Shown here piece after piece: positions 24,971 through 31,701 of a DNA stretch of 64,000 nucleotides. How positions within the stretch are numbered: position 1 is the stretch's first letter; each line of letters opens with the position of its first letter. The DNA comes from JANQFV01 sp964468185. Its GTDB lineage: Bacteria; Planctomycetota; Phycisphaerae; UBA1845; Fen-1342. The position numbers and the translations under genes were made by a program. Location of the stretch: assembly GCA_964468185.1 (NCBI GenBank), contig CAYXTR010000006.1:100985-164984 (forward strand). The letters are read 5' to 3'. The notes beneath the pieces were generated by a model, which saw nothing but the letters and a program-made list of their open reading frames with translations, was not told where the DNA came from and made no database searches.

Positions 24971-25156
24971 TCACAGGTTGCAAACCTGTGCCACGGGGGC
25001 GGCAGGGGCCGCGGGCCCCGTGAAATCGTCCACCGCGCCCGTGAAATCGTCGGCGGGGCCCGTGAAATCGTCCACCGCGCCCGTGAAAAAGCAGGCCCGC
25101 ACCAGGCGGCTGCCGGGGGCGCCGTAACGGAGTTCGGTGGCCAGGGACGGTTTCAT
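24971..25156 (-). CDS. 61-aa protein with a 7-residue repeat
   Basis: The middle of the protein repeats a seven-residue unit of the type TGAVDDF / TGPADDF three times; the DNA period is 21 bases at 25,020-25,088. The N-terminus is MKPSLATELRYGAPGSRL. The start overlaps the stop of the MazG-like gene (ATGA). The stop codon falls inside a palindrome (CACAGGTTGCAAACCTGTG), one of the dispersed GTGCCAC-type repeats. Function unknown; the repeat may be recent slippage. Confidence 0.55.
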   Translation of the reverse strand: MKPSLATELRYGAPGSRLVRACFFTGAVDDFTGPADDFTGAVDDFTGPAAPAAPVAQVCNL

Positions 25157-25815
25157 GTGCCGGGGTGCTCCGTGGGACTGGGGACGGGGGGCAGGGCGGC
25201 GGGGACGTGCCGGCTGGCGCGACGCGTGAAGGCGCGGGCGAGCAGGTCCAGGTCCTCTGTGGCGGCCTGGCAGCGGGCGTAGAGCTCGGCGAGGGCCAGC
25301 AGGGCCAGGACCTCCGCGGGGCGGCCGGTGTGCCGCAACGCGGCGGTGACGTGCTCCAGCGCCGCGCGCAGGTGCGTGTGGGCGCCGTGGCAGGTCCGCA
25401 TGGGCCGGGCGCGGCGCCGCCAGTCGCGATAGGCCTCGTCGGTGTACGCACCGAAGCGAACGGTGAGCGGCGCGCCGAGGACGGCACGCAGCAGGGCCAG
25501 GTCGTCGACGGCCCGCTGGCACATGGCTGCGATCTGGATCAGCTCGACCAGCAGGCGCTGGGCGCTGCGCTGCGGGGCCGGCTTGCGGCACTCCTCCCAG
25601 AACTCGTCGAGCTCCTCGGCGAGGATGCCACAGGCGTCGGCCAGGTCGCTCATCCGGCCCCACTGGGCCTGGGCGGCGTGCAGCTCGATGGCGACGCACT
25701 GCGCGAAGGCGTCGGGGGCGCCGGGCGGCAACGCCGCGGGGGGGGGCGTGACGAGCAGATCCTTGATGCTGGGGGGCAGATCCTTGATGCTGGGGGGCGG
25801 TTGTTCGGCGGGCAT
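25153..25815 (-). CDS. MazG-like phage protein (220 aa)
   Basis: The middle of the protein has the layout of all-alpha NTP pyrophosphohydrolases found in phages: DLADACGILAEELDEFWEEC, then RLLVELIQIAAMCQRAVDDL. The paired EExxE-like helices would bind metal and nucleotide. Such enzymes hydrolyse nucleotides or alarmones; activity here is inference. The N-terminus holds a short duplicated motif (PPSIKDLPPSIKDL), and the Pro-rich C-terminus looks disordered. AAGGAGG precedes the ATG. It lies between the GemA-like gene and the 61-aa repeat gene. Confidence 0.6.
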   Translation of the reverse strand: MPAEQPPPSIKDLPPSIKDLLVTPPPAALPPGAPDAFAQCVAIELHAAQAQWGRMSDLADACGILAEELDEFWEECRKPAPQRSAQRLLVELIQIAAMCQRAVDDLALLRAVLGAPLTVRFGAYTDEAYRDWRRRARPMRTCHGAHTHLRAALEHVTAALRHTGRPAEVLALLALAELYARCQAATEDLDLLARAFTRRASRHVPAALPPVPSPTEHPGT

Positions 25816-25834
25816 GGTCGGCCTCCTTGCCGGG

Positions 25835-26281
25835 TTAAAAGGGGACAGCGTCGGCCGCGGCGGCGCGGCGGGCGTCATCCGTGTCCAGCGCGCTTTGCAG
25901 CTCGTTGATCAGGTCGTTGGCGGCGCGGCGGTCGATGTGGCTGGTGTACAGGTGCGCGATCTTGTGCCGGCCGCGGATGCCGTGGCGCAGGCTGTGCGGG
26001 CCGTGGTGCCAGCCGAGCTCGTGGAGCAGGGCGGCGATCTTGCGGCGCTGCTTGTCGGTGGCGTCGCTGGTCAGGCGCGGGCGGGGCCGCGGACGATCGG
26101 GCCGCTGGGCGCGGATGTTGTGCCGGTCGATGAGGCGGGCCGCCTGGTCCTTGGTGAGGGCGCTGAGCGAATGGATGCCGCAGATGTTGTGGCGGTCGTC
26201 CCAGAGGCCGGCGGCGCGCAGCCAGGCGCAAATGGCCTTGCGCTGGCTGGCGGTCCAGGGCTGGTGGGGGGCGGCGGTCAT
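25835..26281 (-). CDS. GemA/gp16-like phage regulatory protein (148 aa)
   Basis: The protein has two copies of a short helical module: first TASQRKAICAWLRAAGLWDD with SLSALTKDQAARLIDRHN, then TDKQRRKIAALLHELGWHHG with YTSHIDRRAANDLINELQS. Mu gp16 (GemA, DUF1018) proteins have this pattern, and GemA modulates host DNA topology and gene expression during Mu development. The match is from memory of the motif and not strong. It supports a Mu-type early operon. Its ATG overlaps the preceding stop codon by 4 bases. Confidence 0.6.
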   Translation of the reverse strand: MTAAPHQPWTASQRKAICAWLRAAGLWDDRHNICGIHSLSALTKDQAARLIDRHNIRAQRPDRPRPRPRLTSDATDKQRRKIAALLHELGWHHGPHSLRHGIRGRHKIAHLYTSHIDRRAANDLINELQSALDTDDARRAAAADAVPF

Positions 26282-26577
26282 GCGTCGGCTCCGGGGAGGG
26301 CGAGGGCGTCGGCGGTCTGGCTGCGGATCGCGACCAGGCGGGCCCACTGGTGACTGATGAACGCCTGCTGCTCCGGGATGGTCCGGCTGTGGCGGCGGAG
26401 CTGGTCGCGCAGGGCGGCGACCTGCTGCTCGAGTTCGAGGAGGCGGGCCATGAGCGCCGGACGGCTGGCGGCGGGGTCGAGGGGCCGAGGGGCCGAGGGG
26501 TCGAGGGGCCGAGGGGCCGAGGGGTCCAGGTTGGGATGCACAGGTTGCCAGCCTGCGCCACAGGTGCTGCACATCAC
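26278..26577 (-). CDS. Coiled-coil protein with minisatellite-coded linker (99 aa)
   Basis: The protein starts from GTG (or the adjacent ATG) after AGGAGG. A CSTCGAGW motif lies at the N-terminus. A Pro-rich linker with LDPSAPRP repeats follows, coded by seven 8-base units at 26,473-26,528. Next comes a leucine-zipper-like helix (MARLLELEQQVAALRDQLRR). It overlaps its neighbours at both ends (GTGA and ATGA). Function unknown; the zipper suggests dimerisation. Confidence 0.58.
   Translation of the reverse strand: MMCSTCGAGWQPVHPNLDPSAPRPLDPSAPRPLDPAASRPALMARLLELEQQVAALRDQLRRHSRTIPEQQAFISHQWARLVAIRSQTADALALPGADA
26473..26528 (+). repeat. 8-base minisatellite within a gene
   Basis: Seven units of GGGGYCGA in the order T, C, C, T, C, C, T (last unit GGGGTCCA). 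The higher-order period is 24 bases, so it stays in frame and encodes an 8-residue repeat. Confidence 0.85.
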
Positions 26578-26651
26578 AGGTCGTCCTCCTGGCAGAGGCA
26601 GGCGAAGACGGTGAAGCCGGCGACGATGAGGATGAGGTAGATGAGGGTCAT
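26574..26651 (-). CDS. 25-aa membrane microprotein, first gene of the leftward operon
   Basis: The peptide is MTLIYLILIVAGFTVFACLC followed by QEDDL, a single hydrophobic helix ending in two Cys and an acidic tail. Its stop overlaps the GTG start of the next gene. The upstream 100 bases hold the divergent operator-promoter region of the element. Position and overlap support it, but the ribosome binding site is weak. Confidence 0.5.
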   Translation of the reverse strand: MTLIYLILIVAGFTVFACLCQEDDL

Positions 26652-26688
26652 GTCAGCCTGCATGTTTTCTGTGGAATAATATCGCCCG

Positions 26689-26731
26689 TGCTATCGCTTT
26701 TGCTTGACAATGATAGCATATGTGCTATTAT
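26689..26731 (+). promoter_or_regulatory. Divergent promoter with repeated operator half-sites
   Basis: A strong sigma-70 promoter reads TTGACA (26,704-26,709), 16 bases, TATTAT (26,726-26,731) towards the rightward small genes. Three copies of TGCTAT or its complement lie over it: TGCTATC at 26,689, GATAGCA at 26,712 and TGCTAT at 26,723. The last two form a perfect 6-base inverted repeat with spacer TATG, placed between -35 and -10. The leftward operon starts on the other side at 26,651. This is the layout of a phage repressor switch. Confidence 0.7.
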
Positions 26732-26760
26732 ATGTATGTCGTTAGTTGGCGCTCTGACAA

Positions 26761-26778
26761 GTTCACAGCGAAAGGAGG
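26761..26778 (+). repeat. Repeat copy A (inverted), contains the Shine-Dalgarno of the next gene
   Basis: GTTCACAGCGAAAGGAGG is the reverse complement of copies B (27,136-27,152, one mismatch) and C (27,605-27,621, one deletion). AAAGGAGG inside it is the ribosome binding site of the 106-aa gene. Confidence 0.75.
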
Positions 26779-26785
26779 TGTCAGG

Positions 26786-27106
26786 ATGGTGTTTACCACA
26801 CTGATTCCAACTCGTCTGAATGACGGGACGCCGGTCAGGCAGGCCGAGCTGGACGAGATCGTCCGGGGCCTGTGGGAGCGATTCGGCGGGGCCACGATCG
26901 ATGGGGTCGTTACCGGACACTGGGTCGACCCAGGAGACGGCCGCCACTATCAGGATGAGAGCCTGAAAGTGACGGTCGCGTGCGAACCCGAGCGGATCGC
27001 CGAAGCGATGGAAACGGTCATCGCGGTCGGCCGGCGGCTGGAACAAGAGGCGATGTACTTCGAGGTGCGTGACTTCGGGGTCGCCTTCCTGAAGACCGCC
27101 AACTAA
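26786..27106 (+). CDS. Small protein of unknown function (106 aa)
   Basis: The protein opens MVFTTLIPTRLNDGTPVRQA and contains GLWERFGGATIDGVVTGHW and EAMYFEVRDFGVAFL. It resembles small single-domain alpha/beta proteins that pair a RFGGxTxxxGxxxGxW segment with a C-terminal EAVYFEV-type strand, widespread but functionally unknown. AAAGGAGG lies 6 bases before the ATG. It is the first rightward gene after the switch promoter, so it may be the repressor-side or an accessory gene. A G7/C6 hairpin at 27,113-27,131 follows its stop codon. Confidence 0.75.
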   Translation: MVFTTLIPTRLNDGTPVRQAELDEIVRGLWERFGGATIDGVVTGHWVDPGDGRHYQDESLKVTVACEPERIAEAMETVIAVGRRLEQEAMYFEVRDFGVAFLKTAN

Positions 27107-27135
27107 CCCAGCGGGGGGGGCAACCGCCCCCCTCG

Positions 27136-27152
27136 CTCCTTTCGCTGCGAAC
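27136..27152 (+). repeat. Repeat copy B
   Basis: CTCCTTTCGCTGCGAAC, 16 of 17 identical to the complement of copy A. It stands between the two rightward small genes and is preceded by a GGGGGG/CCCCCC hairpin. It can pair with copy A in the mRNA and would cover that ribosome binding site. Confidence 0.75.
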
Positions 27153-27179
27153 GGAGCACACAGAACAGGAGTGATGGCA

Positions 27180-27578
27180 ATGGCAACGACCGTAACCCTC
27201 AAGAAGCGGTTCGCGGAGTCGCAACGGTTCGCCGAGCGACTGGCCGCGCAGAGTGCGTCCTGGGTGGCACTGCACAACGCGTTGTACGGGATCGGCGGCA
27301 AGCTGCTGGAGTTGTTCCCGACCGAGGCGGACCGGTCCGCATTCGCCAAGAGCGCCGCGGCGACACGCATCCACGCGCTGCTCGAAGAGCTGCGCGACGA
27401 GCACGGCGACCCGCCCGCGATCGCGGAGAACGTGGCCAGCGCCAATGGGCGCATCCTGCTGCGTCTGCCGCGGTCAGTCCATGCCGCCCTACTCGCCGAG
27501 TCCGAGGCCGAGGGGGTCAGCCTGAACCAGCTCTGCCTGGCCAAGCTGAGCCTGCAGTTGCGGGCGGCCGTCGGGTAG
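27180..27578 (+). CDS. Small protein with HicB/Arc-like C-terminus (132 aa)
   Basis: The N-terminal 90 residues are helical (LKKRFAESQRFAERLAAQSA; HNALYGIGGKLLELF). The C-terminus reads NGRILLRLPRSVHAALLAES then EGVSLNQLCLAKLSLQL, which is the ribbon-helix-helix pattern seen in HicB antitoxins and Arc-like repressors. It may therefore bind the TGCTAT operators upstream. No HicA-like partner is visible; the 106-aa gene does not resemble HicA. The ATG at this position was chosen because CAGGAG lies 8 bases upstream; ATG and GTG two and three codons earlier are also possible. Confidence 0.72.
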   Translation: MATTVTLKKRFAESQRFAERLAAQSASWVALHNALYGIGGKLLELFPTEADRSAFAKSAAATRIHALLEELRDEHGDPPAIAENVASANGRILLRLPRSVHAALLAESEAEGVSLNQLCLAKLSLQLRAAVG

Positions 27579-27587
27579 AATCCGCGT

Positions 27588-27657
27588 GGCCAGGGGCGCC
27601 CCACCCTCCTTCGCTGTGAACGACGGAGGCCAGCTAACGACCGGGTCGCCCCTGGCC
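27588..27657. terminator. Bidirectional stem between convergent genes, containing repeat copy C
   Basis: GGCCAGGGGCG at 27,588-27,598 pairs perfectly with CGCCCCTGGCC at 27,647-27,657. Within the loop lies CCTCC...GGAGG and repeat copy C (CCTCCTTCGCTGTGAAC, 27,605-27,621). It separates the rightward 132-aa gene from the end of the leftward MuB-like gene. Confidence 0.55.
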
Positions 27658-27687
27658 TACCTGACCTTATCATTCCGCAGGGCGCAG

Positions 27688-28815
27688 TCATGCCGTGGCC
27701 TCCTGGGGGGTGGCCGCGTCGGGGAGGGTGACCTTGACGCGCTCGCCCTGGACGCGGCGGAGGGCCGACTCCAGGTGCGCGATGGTGACGCAGTCGGCCC
27801 GCTGGACGCGGGCGGCGGCCTCGGCCAGGCGAACCAGCCACTTGACGCGCCGCAGATGACCACATTTGAAATTGGCGATCTCCAGCAGGGCCCGCAGCGT
27901 GTCCGGGTGGAACTTGAGCTTGCCGGTCTCGACGATGCGCCGCAGGGTCGCCAGGTTGATCCACTGCAGACGGCGGCCGCCCTTGCCGCGCCGCAGCAGC
28001 AGGTCGAGCAGGTGCAGGCGGTAGCCGATCCGCGAGCTGAGCTGACCGAACTGGGGATCCTCATCGTCGGTCAGGGCCTCGTGGATGGCCTTGGTGCCCA
28101 GCAACATGATGGGCAGCTCGACCGCGTCGTGCAGATCGAGCAGCAGGCGGAAGGCCGCGGCGTTGGCCAGGTCGTGGGCCTGGTCGATGATCAGCAGGCG
28201 GCCGGAGTCCTTGAGGCGGTCGGTGACGTCGGACAGCCGCGGGTGCTTGCGGGCATTGCGGCGCAGCCGCGAGGCGGCGTAGATCTTCTGGAGCAGGCCG
28301 CGGGCCGTGCGGCCGTCCTGGTCGACCGTGATCAGCATCGTGCCGGGCAGCTGGGTGTCGCCGTCGCCGGCCAGCCAGCGGGCGGTGACGGTCTTGCCGA
28401 CGCCCGCGGGCCCGTCGACGACGCCGATGGTGCGAATGGCGCGGATGTCGCGGGCCGCGGCGATGATGGCCTGGGCGGCGCTGGTCTCGACGAAGCCCTC
28501 CGGCCGCTGGTTGAGCCGGCGGCGGAAGTCCTCCTCCATCCAGTTGTTCAGGGCGCGCAGCAGCTTGTCGCGGGTGGCGACCGGCAGGTTGCGCTGGCGC
28601 GTGAACAGGTCGCTGATGTAGGGGGGGTTGGTGCCCAGCTCGCGCGCGAGCTGCGCGTAGGAGATGCCGAACTCGTTGCAGTACGCCGTGGCCGAGGCCA
28701 GCAGGTCGTCGACCTGCGCGGCCGTCAGCGGTTTATCGCCATCCGGTATCATCCGTGACACCTTCCTGAGCCGCGCGTCCTGCGCGGCCGCCTCGAAATG
28801 TTGCTCGTCAGTCAT
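27688..28815 (-). CDS. MuB-like AAA+ transposition ATPase (375 aa)
   Basis: This is the ATP-dependent target-selection partner of the transposase, as MuB, IstB or TniB are for theirs. A helix-turn-helix at residues 49-75 (FGISYAQLARELGTNPPYIS) resembles the N-terminal DNA-binding part of MuB. Walker A GPAGVGKT is at 135-142 and the Walker B-like LLIIDQ is at 207-212. The Glu normally following the Walker B Asp is Gln here (DQAH), which may slow hydrolysis. The start codon overlaps the transposase stop by 8 bases, so the two are coupled. The ATG at codon 38 of the open frame fits this overlap. Confidence 0.85.
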   Translation of the reverse strand: MTDEQHFEAAAQDARLRKVSRMIPDGDKPLTAAQVDDLLASATAYCNEFGISYAQLARELGTNPPYISDLFTRQRNLPVATRDKLLRALNNWMEEDFRRRLNQRPEGFVETSAAQAIIAAARDIRAIRTIGVVDGPAGVGKTVTARWLAGDGDTQLPGTMLITVDQDGRTARGLLQKIYAASRLRRNARKHPRLSDVTDRLKDSGRLLIIDQAHDLANAAAFRLLLDLHDAVELPIMLLGTKAIHEALTDDEDPQFGQLSSRIGYRLHLLDLLLRRGKGGRRLQWINLATLRRIVETGKLKFHPDTLRALLEIANFKCGHLRRVKWLVRLAEAAARVQRADCVTIAHLESALRRVQGERVKVTLPDAATPQEATA

Positions 28816-31006
28816 CGTCCAGGCCCCCCAGCCGGCCCAGCAGCTCGTCCAGGCCCGGGTCGTCCTCCACCTCCTCCTCGAACGCGAACTCCGTGCCGAT
28901 GGCCGGCCAGTCCTCGTCCACCTCATCCGCGGGGCCGGTCAGGCCGAGCGGCTCCTCCGGCGGCTCCTCCGCCACCGGCGGCGCCGGGGCGAAGTGGCTG
29001 TCGGTCGGCAGCAGCGCAAAGGCGCGGGGCGGCGGGGCGGCGTGCTCGGCGCCCGCCGCCTGGCGCAGCTCCGCGGCGTGCGCGGCCTGATGCTCCAGGG
29101 CCAGCTCGACGACGCTCTTGTGCGCGTCCCGCCACGCGCGGCCGGCCGTCTTGGCCTGGCGGCGGGCCGCGGCCTGGCGCCGCTTGGCCTCGGCGATCGA
29201 CTCCTGCGTGAGGCCGTCGAGCCGCTGCTGGTAGGCCCGCAACAGATGGCGGCCCTGCAGGTCGCGGACGTCGACGTACTCGGCATGCTCGGGGTCGAGG
29301 GCGAGCTGCACCTGCTGCCCGTGCAGCGTGCGCAGCCGGGCCTCGCCCTGGCCGTAGTAGACGCCCTGGTAGCGCACGCCGCGCTTGGAGACCTTGACCA
29401 CGACGGTCTTCTTGAGCAGCTCGTCGAGCTGCGCCCGCGGCAGCGTGCGGCGCGGCAACGGGTCGCAGTGGTCGAAGACGTGCTGCGGGCACTGGCCGGC
29501 CATGCCGTCGCCGGAGTGCGGCCGCTGATGGAACGCGGCCACGTAGCGGGCAAAGGTCTGCCGGACGGTGGGCAGCGTGGGCAGCTCGACGCCGCCGCGT
29601 CGCAGGCGCGCGTAGAGGTCCTCGGGGCGGTGCTGCGGGTCGCGGCCACAGTACGAGTCGTGCAGTTTGTCGTAGCGCTCGTGGAGGGTGCCGAACCAGC
29701 TTTCAATGGCCTTCGAACCCGGCTCGAAGGGGATGCAGAAGCGGGCCCGCACGTCGAGCCGGCCGAGCACGCTGGCGCACTTGGCCTTGGTCCGATCGAT
29801 CTTGCGGGCCTTGCCGCCGCTGAAGCCGGCCGCCCGGTAGTCCTTGCCGTTGTCGATGATCACCTCGGCCGGGGCGCCGTATTGCAGGACGCCGGCACGA
29901 AAGGCGGCGATGATGGTGTTGCTGTCGGGGCGCGTGGTGATCTGCCAGCCGACCAGCAGCCGGCTGCGCTGCTCCTGCCAGGCGGTGAGCCAGGGGCGCA
30001 CAGGCCGGCCCTGCTCGTCGAGACAGAGGAAGTCGAAGCGGGCGTGATCGCCGACCCAGCGCTCGTTGGGGCGGATCGGCGACAGGTCGCGCTGGATGCG
30101 CGGGCTGTGCTGGCGCGCCCAGGCGGTGGGGCCCAGTCGGTAGTAGTCGGCGTGGAACGCGGGCAGCTCCCGCTGCACGCGCAGCTGGATGGTGCGCAGG
30201 GCCGGCCACGCCCAGCCGCGGCGGGCGGACTCCACGCGGGTGATCTCCCAGCAGAGCGCGACGGTGCGCTGCTGGGGCGTGAGCCACAGCGCGCAGAAGT
30301 AGTCCCACGCGGCGGGGGTGCAGGTGGGGCCGGCGGGCGCGGGGCCCGCGCCGCCGCGCCCGCGGCGGTCGACGTTGCCGTCGGTCTGCAGGCGGCGGGC
30401 GTAGCGGCGGAGACTGGCGTAGGTGCAGGACAGATTGTGCTGGGCGCAGTAGTCGGCCACCGTCAGCGACGGCGGGATGGCAGGGTCGGCGAACACGTCA
30501 CGGGCCGCCGCCGCCGCGTATGCGGCGGCGAGCGCGGCGCGGCGCCCCGGACGGGCCGCGGCGAAGGCGTCGAAGCCGCGGACCAGCAGGCGGGTGCGCT
30601 GGTAACGCTCATGGTCCGCGGAGGACCAGGTGCCGCTGCCGGCGGGGAGGCCGGCCACGGGGCGCGCGGGAGCTGGAGCGCCCGCGCGCGCGAACTGCGG
30701 GGCGCGGAGGTGCTTGTGGACGGGGACGCCGTCGAGAAGGTCGTCGCGGTGGAGGTGCCAGCGGCCGCGCAGCTTGCGGGCCCGGCGGCTGCGTTCCGCC
30801 ATGCGGGCGAGCTTGCGCCGCCAGGCGGCGTCGGTCGTGCCCGGCGGCGCCGGCACGGCGGACAGCGGAATATAGAGCTCCGGGGCACTGGCCTGGGCAC
30901 GGGCCCCGGAGTCGGAGGGGAAAGAAGTCACGAGTGAGGTGGACGAGGCGGGCGGGGAACCGGCCCCGTCCGCAGGGGTGGGGGGCACCCCGGGAAACGG
31001 AAGCAT
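28808..31006 (-). CDS. MuA-like DDE transposase (732 aa)
   Basis: This is the recombinase of the element. A winged-helix-like domain lies near residues 176-215 (LTVADYCAQHNLSCTYASLR). The rve-type catalytic core has D320 (RWVGDHARFDF), D385 (VIIDNGKDY) and E435 (GSKAIESWFG), the DDE triad in MuA spacing. A Mu-type beta-barrel and a basic C-terminal tail (KRRQAAARRQAKTAG) follow, ending in acidic residues as MuA does. The start is uncertain: the only early ATG in frame begins at the last base of a tRNA gene and has no Shine-Dalgarno, and later starts also lack one. The open frame continues back through the tRNA. Confidence 0.88.
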   Translation of the reverse strand: MLPFPGVPPTPADGAGSPPASSTSLVTSFPSDSGARAQASAPELYIPLSAVPAPPGTTDAAWRRKLARMAERSRRARKLRGRWHLHRDDLLDGVPVHKHLRAPQFARAGAPAPARPVAGLPAGSGTWSSADHERYQRTRLLVRGFDAFAAARPGRRAALAAAYAAAAARDVFADPAIPPSLTVADYCAQHNLSCTYASLRRYARRLQTDGNVDRRGRGGAGPAPAGPTCTPAAWDYFCALWLTPQQRTVALCWEITRVESARRGWAWPALRTIQLRVQRELPAFHADYYRLGPTAWARQHSPRIQRDLSPIRPNERWVGDHARFDFLCLDEQGRPVRPWLTAWQEQRSRLLVGWQITTRPDSNTIIAAFRAGVLQYGAPAEVIIDNGKDYRAAGFSGGKARKIDRTKAKCASVLGRLDVRARFCIPFEPGSKAIESWFGTLHERYDKLHDSYCGRDPQHRPEDLYARLRRGGVELPTLPTVRQTFARYVAAFHQRPHSGDGMAGQCPQHVFDHCDPLPRRTLPRAQLDELLKKTVVVKVSKRGVRYQGVYYGQGEARLRTLHGQQVQLALDPEHAEYVDVRDLQGRHLLRAYQQRLDGLTQESIAEAKRRQAAARRQAKTAGRAWRDAHKSVVELALEHQAAHAAELRQAAGAEHAAPPPRAFALLPTDSHFAPAPPVAEEPPEEPLGLTGPADEVDEDWPAIGTEFAFEEEVEDDPGLDELLGRLGGLDDD

Positions 31007-31077
31007 AGCGGGGGCGGGAGTCGAACCCGCGACCTGGAGATTATGAGCCTCCTGAGCTGCCACTGCTCTACCCCGCT
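31006..31077 (-). tRNA. tRNA-Met (CAU anticodon)
   Basis: The 72-base sequence folds into a standard cloverleaf. The acceptor AGCGGGG/CCCCGCT is a perfect 7-pair stem; the D-stem is GAGC/GCTC with loop AGTGGCA. The anticodon stem is GGAGG/TCTCC (one G-U pair) with loop CTCATAA, and the T arm is GCGGG/CCCGC with loop TTCGACT. The discriminator is A and no CCA is encoded. The anticodon stem lacks the GGG/CCC of initiators and position 1:72 is paired, so elongator Met, or Ile if lysidinylated, is likelier than initiator. It lies within the element, 6 bases after the 122-aa gene, and its last base is the A of the transposase ATG. Confidence 0.88.
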
Positions 31078-31083
31078 GCTGCG

Positions 31084-31452
31084 TTAACTGGACTGGCGAC
31101 CACGGACGCCGGTGATGCGGATGCGCGGCTTGCCCTGCTTGCGCCGCGCGATGCGGCGGGCTTGGGCGACCGAGACCCGGACGCTGACGGCCGCCTCCGC
31201 TTCGTCGGGGGTAAGACCGAGCTCGGCCACGGCCTGGTGCAGCCACGTGGCGGGGTCGATGGTTTCGGTGACGGGCTCGTCGCGGACCACCTGTCGTGCG
31301 CCGGGCAGGAACTCGTAGATGTCAATGCGGCGGCGACGAAACTCGCCCTCCAGTGCAGCCTGGAGCGTCTCGATCTCACGCTTGAGCCGCTCGGAAAACT
31401 TGAGCTTGCCGTCCAGATCCATGCACGCTGCGAGCAGCTCCTCGTTGGTCAT
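31084..31452 (-). CDS. Hypothetical protein upstream of the tRNA and transposase (122 aa)
   Basis: The protein opens MTNEELLAACMDLDGKLKFS with a coiled coil (ERLKREIETLQAALEGEFRR). A second half is helix-turn-helix-like (ELGLTPDEAEAAVSVRVSVA, then a basic QARRIARRKQGKPRIRI). It may bind DNA or a partner of the transposase. GGAGG precedes the ATG. The gene ends 6 bases before the tRNA, so both are probably cut from one transcript. No family is recognised. Confidence 0.68.
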   Translation of the reverse strand: MTNEELLAACMDLDGKLKFSERLKREIETLQAALEGEFRRRRIDIYEFLPGARQVVRDEPVTETIDPATWLHQAVAELGLTPDEAEAAVSVRVSVAQARRIARRKQGKPRIRITGVRGRQSS

Positions 31453-31591
31453 CACCGGCCCTCCGTGGCCAGGGGCGCTGGTAGGCGCCACCGGGACCGA
31501 GCAGGACCAGGGGCGGGGCAGCGCTGATCATGTCGGGGTGGGAATCTAATGGCCGGCCATCCGGGGCGCGGCCATACTGTATTGATGCTGC

Positions 31592-31668
31592 GGGCCACGG
31601 AGCCCGAGGCGGCCAGTCCTGGCCGTTTGTGTCGCCGTCCTGGCGACTCCTCGGGCCTTCCGTGGCCC
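31592..31668. ncRNA. Candidate structured RNA or DNA cruciform (three-way junction)
   Basis: The outer arms GGGCCACGGAGCCCGAGG and CCTCGGGCCTTCCGTGGCCC pair over about 17 bases with a small internal asymmetry. Inside are two further hairpins, GGCCAG/CTGGCC (loop TC) and GTCGCC/GGCGAC (loop GTCCT). All three stems are perfect or nearly so. It could be a structured RNA, a protein-binding cruciform or a terminator; the strand is undecided. Confidence 0.45.
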
Positions 31669-31701
31669 GACGTGTATCACGCTGGAAGCAGGCCAGCAGT
31701 A

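Noticed and set aside
26786..27578. The two small rightward genes as a HicA-HicB toxin-antitoxin pair
   Set aside because: The second has a HicB/Arc-like end, but the first lacks the HicA double-stranded-RNA-binding-like fold and its conserved His.
28664..30937. 757-codon open frame on the + strand across the transposase region
   Set aside because: It is antisense to the transposase and MuB-like genes, has Arg/Ala/Gly low-complexity composition, and no ribosome binding site; the opposite strand has clear DDE and Walker motifs.
31006..31077. tRNA as integration site of the element
   Set aside because: The tRNA is in the middle of the element, no partial copy of its 3' end was found at the borders, and the recombinase is a DDE transposase and not a tyrosine integrase.
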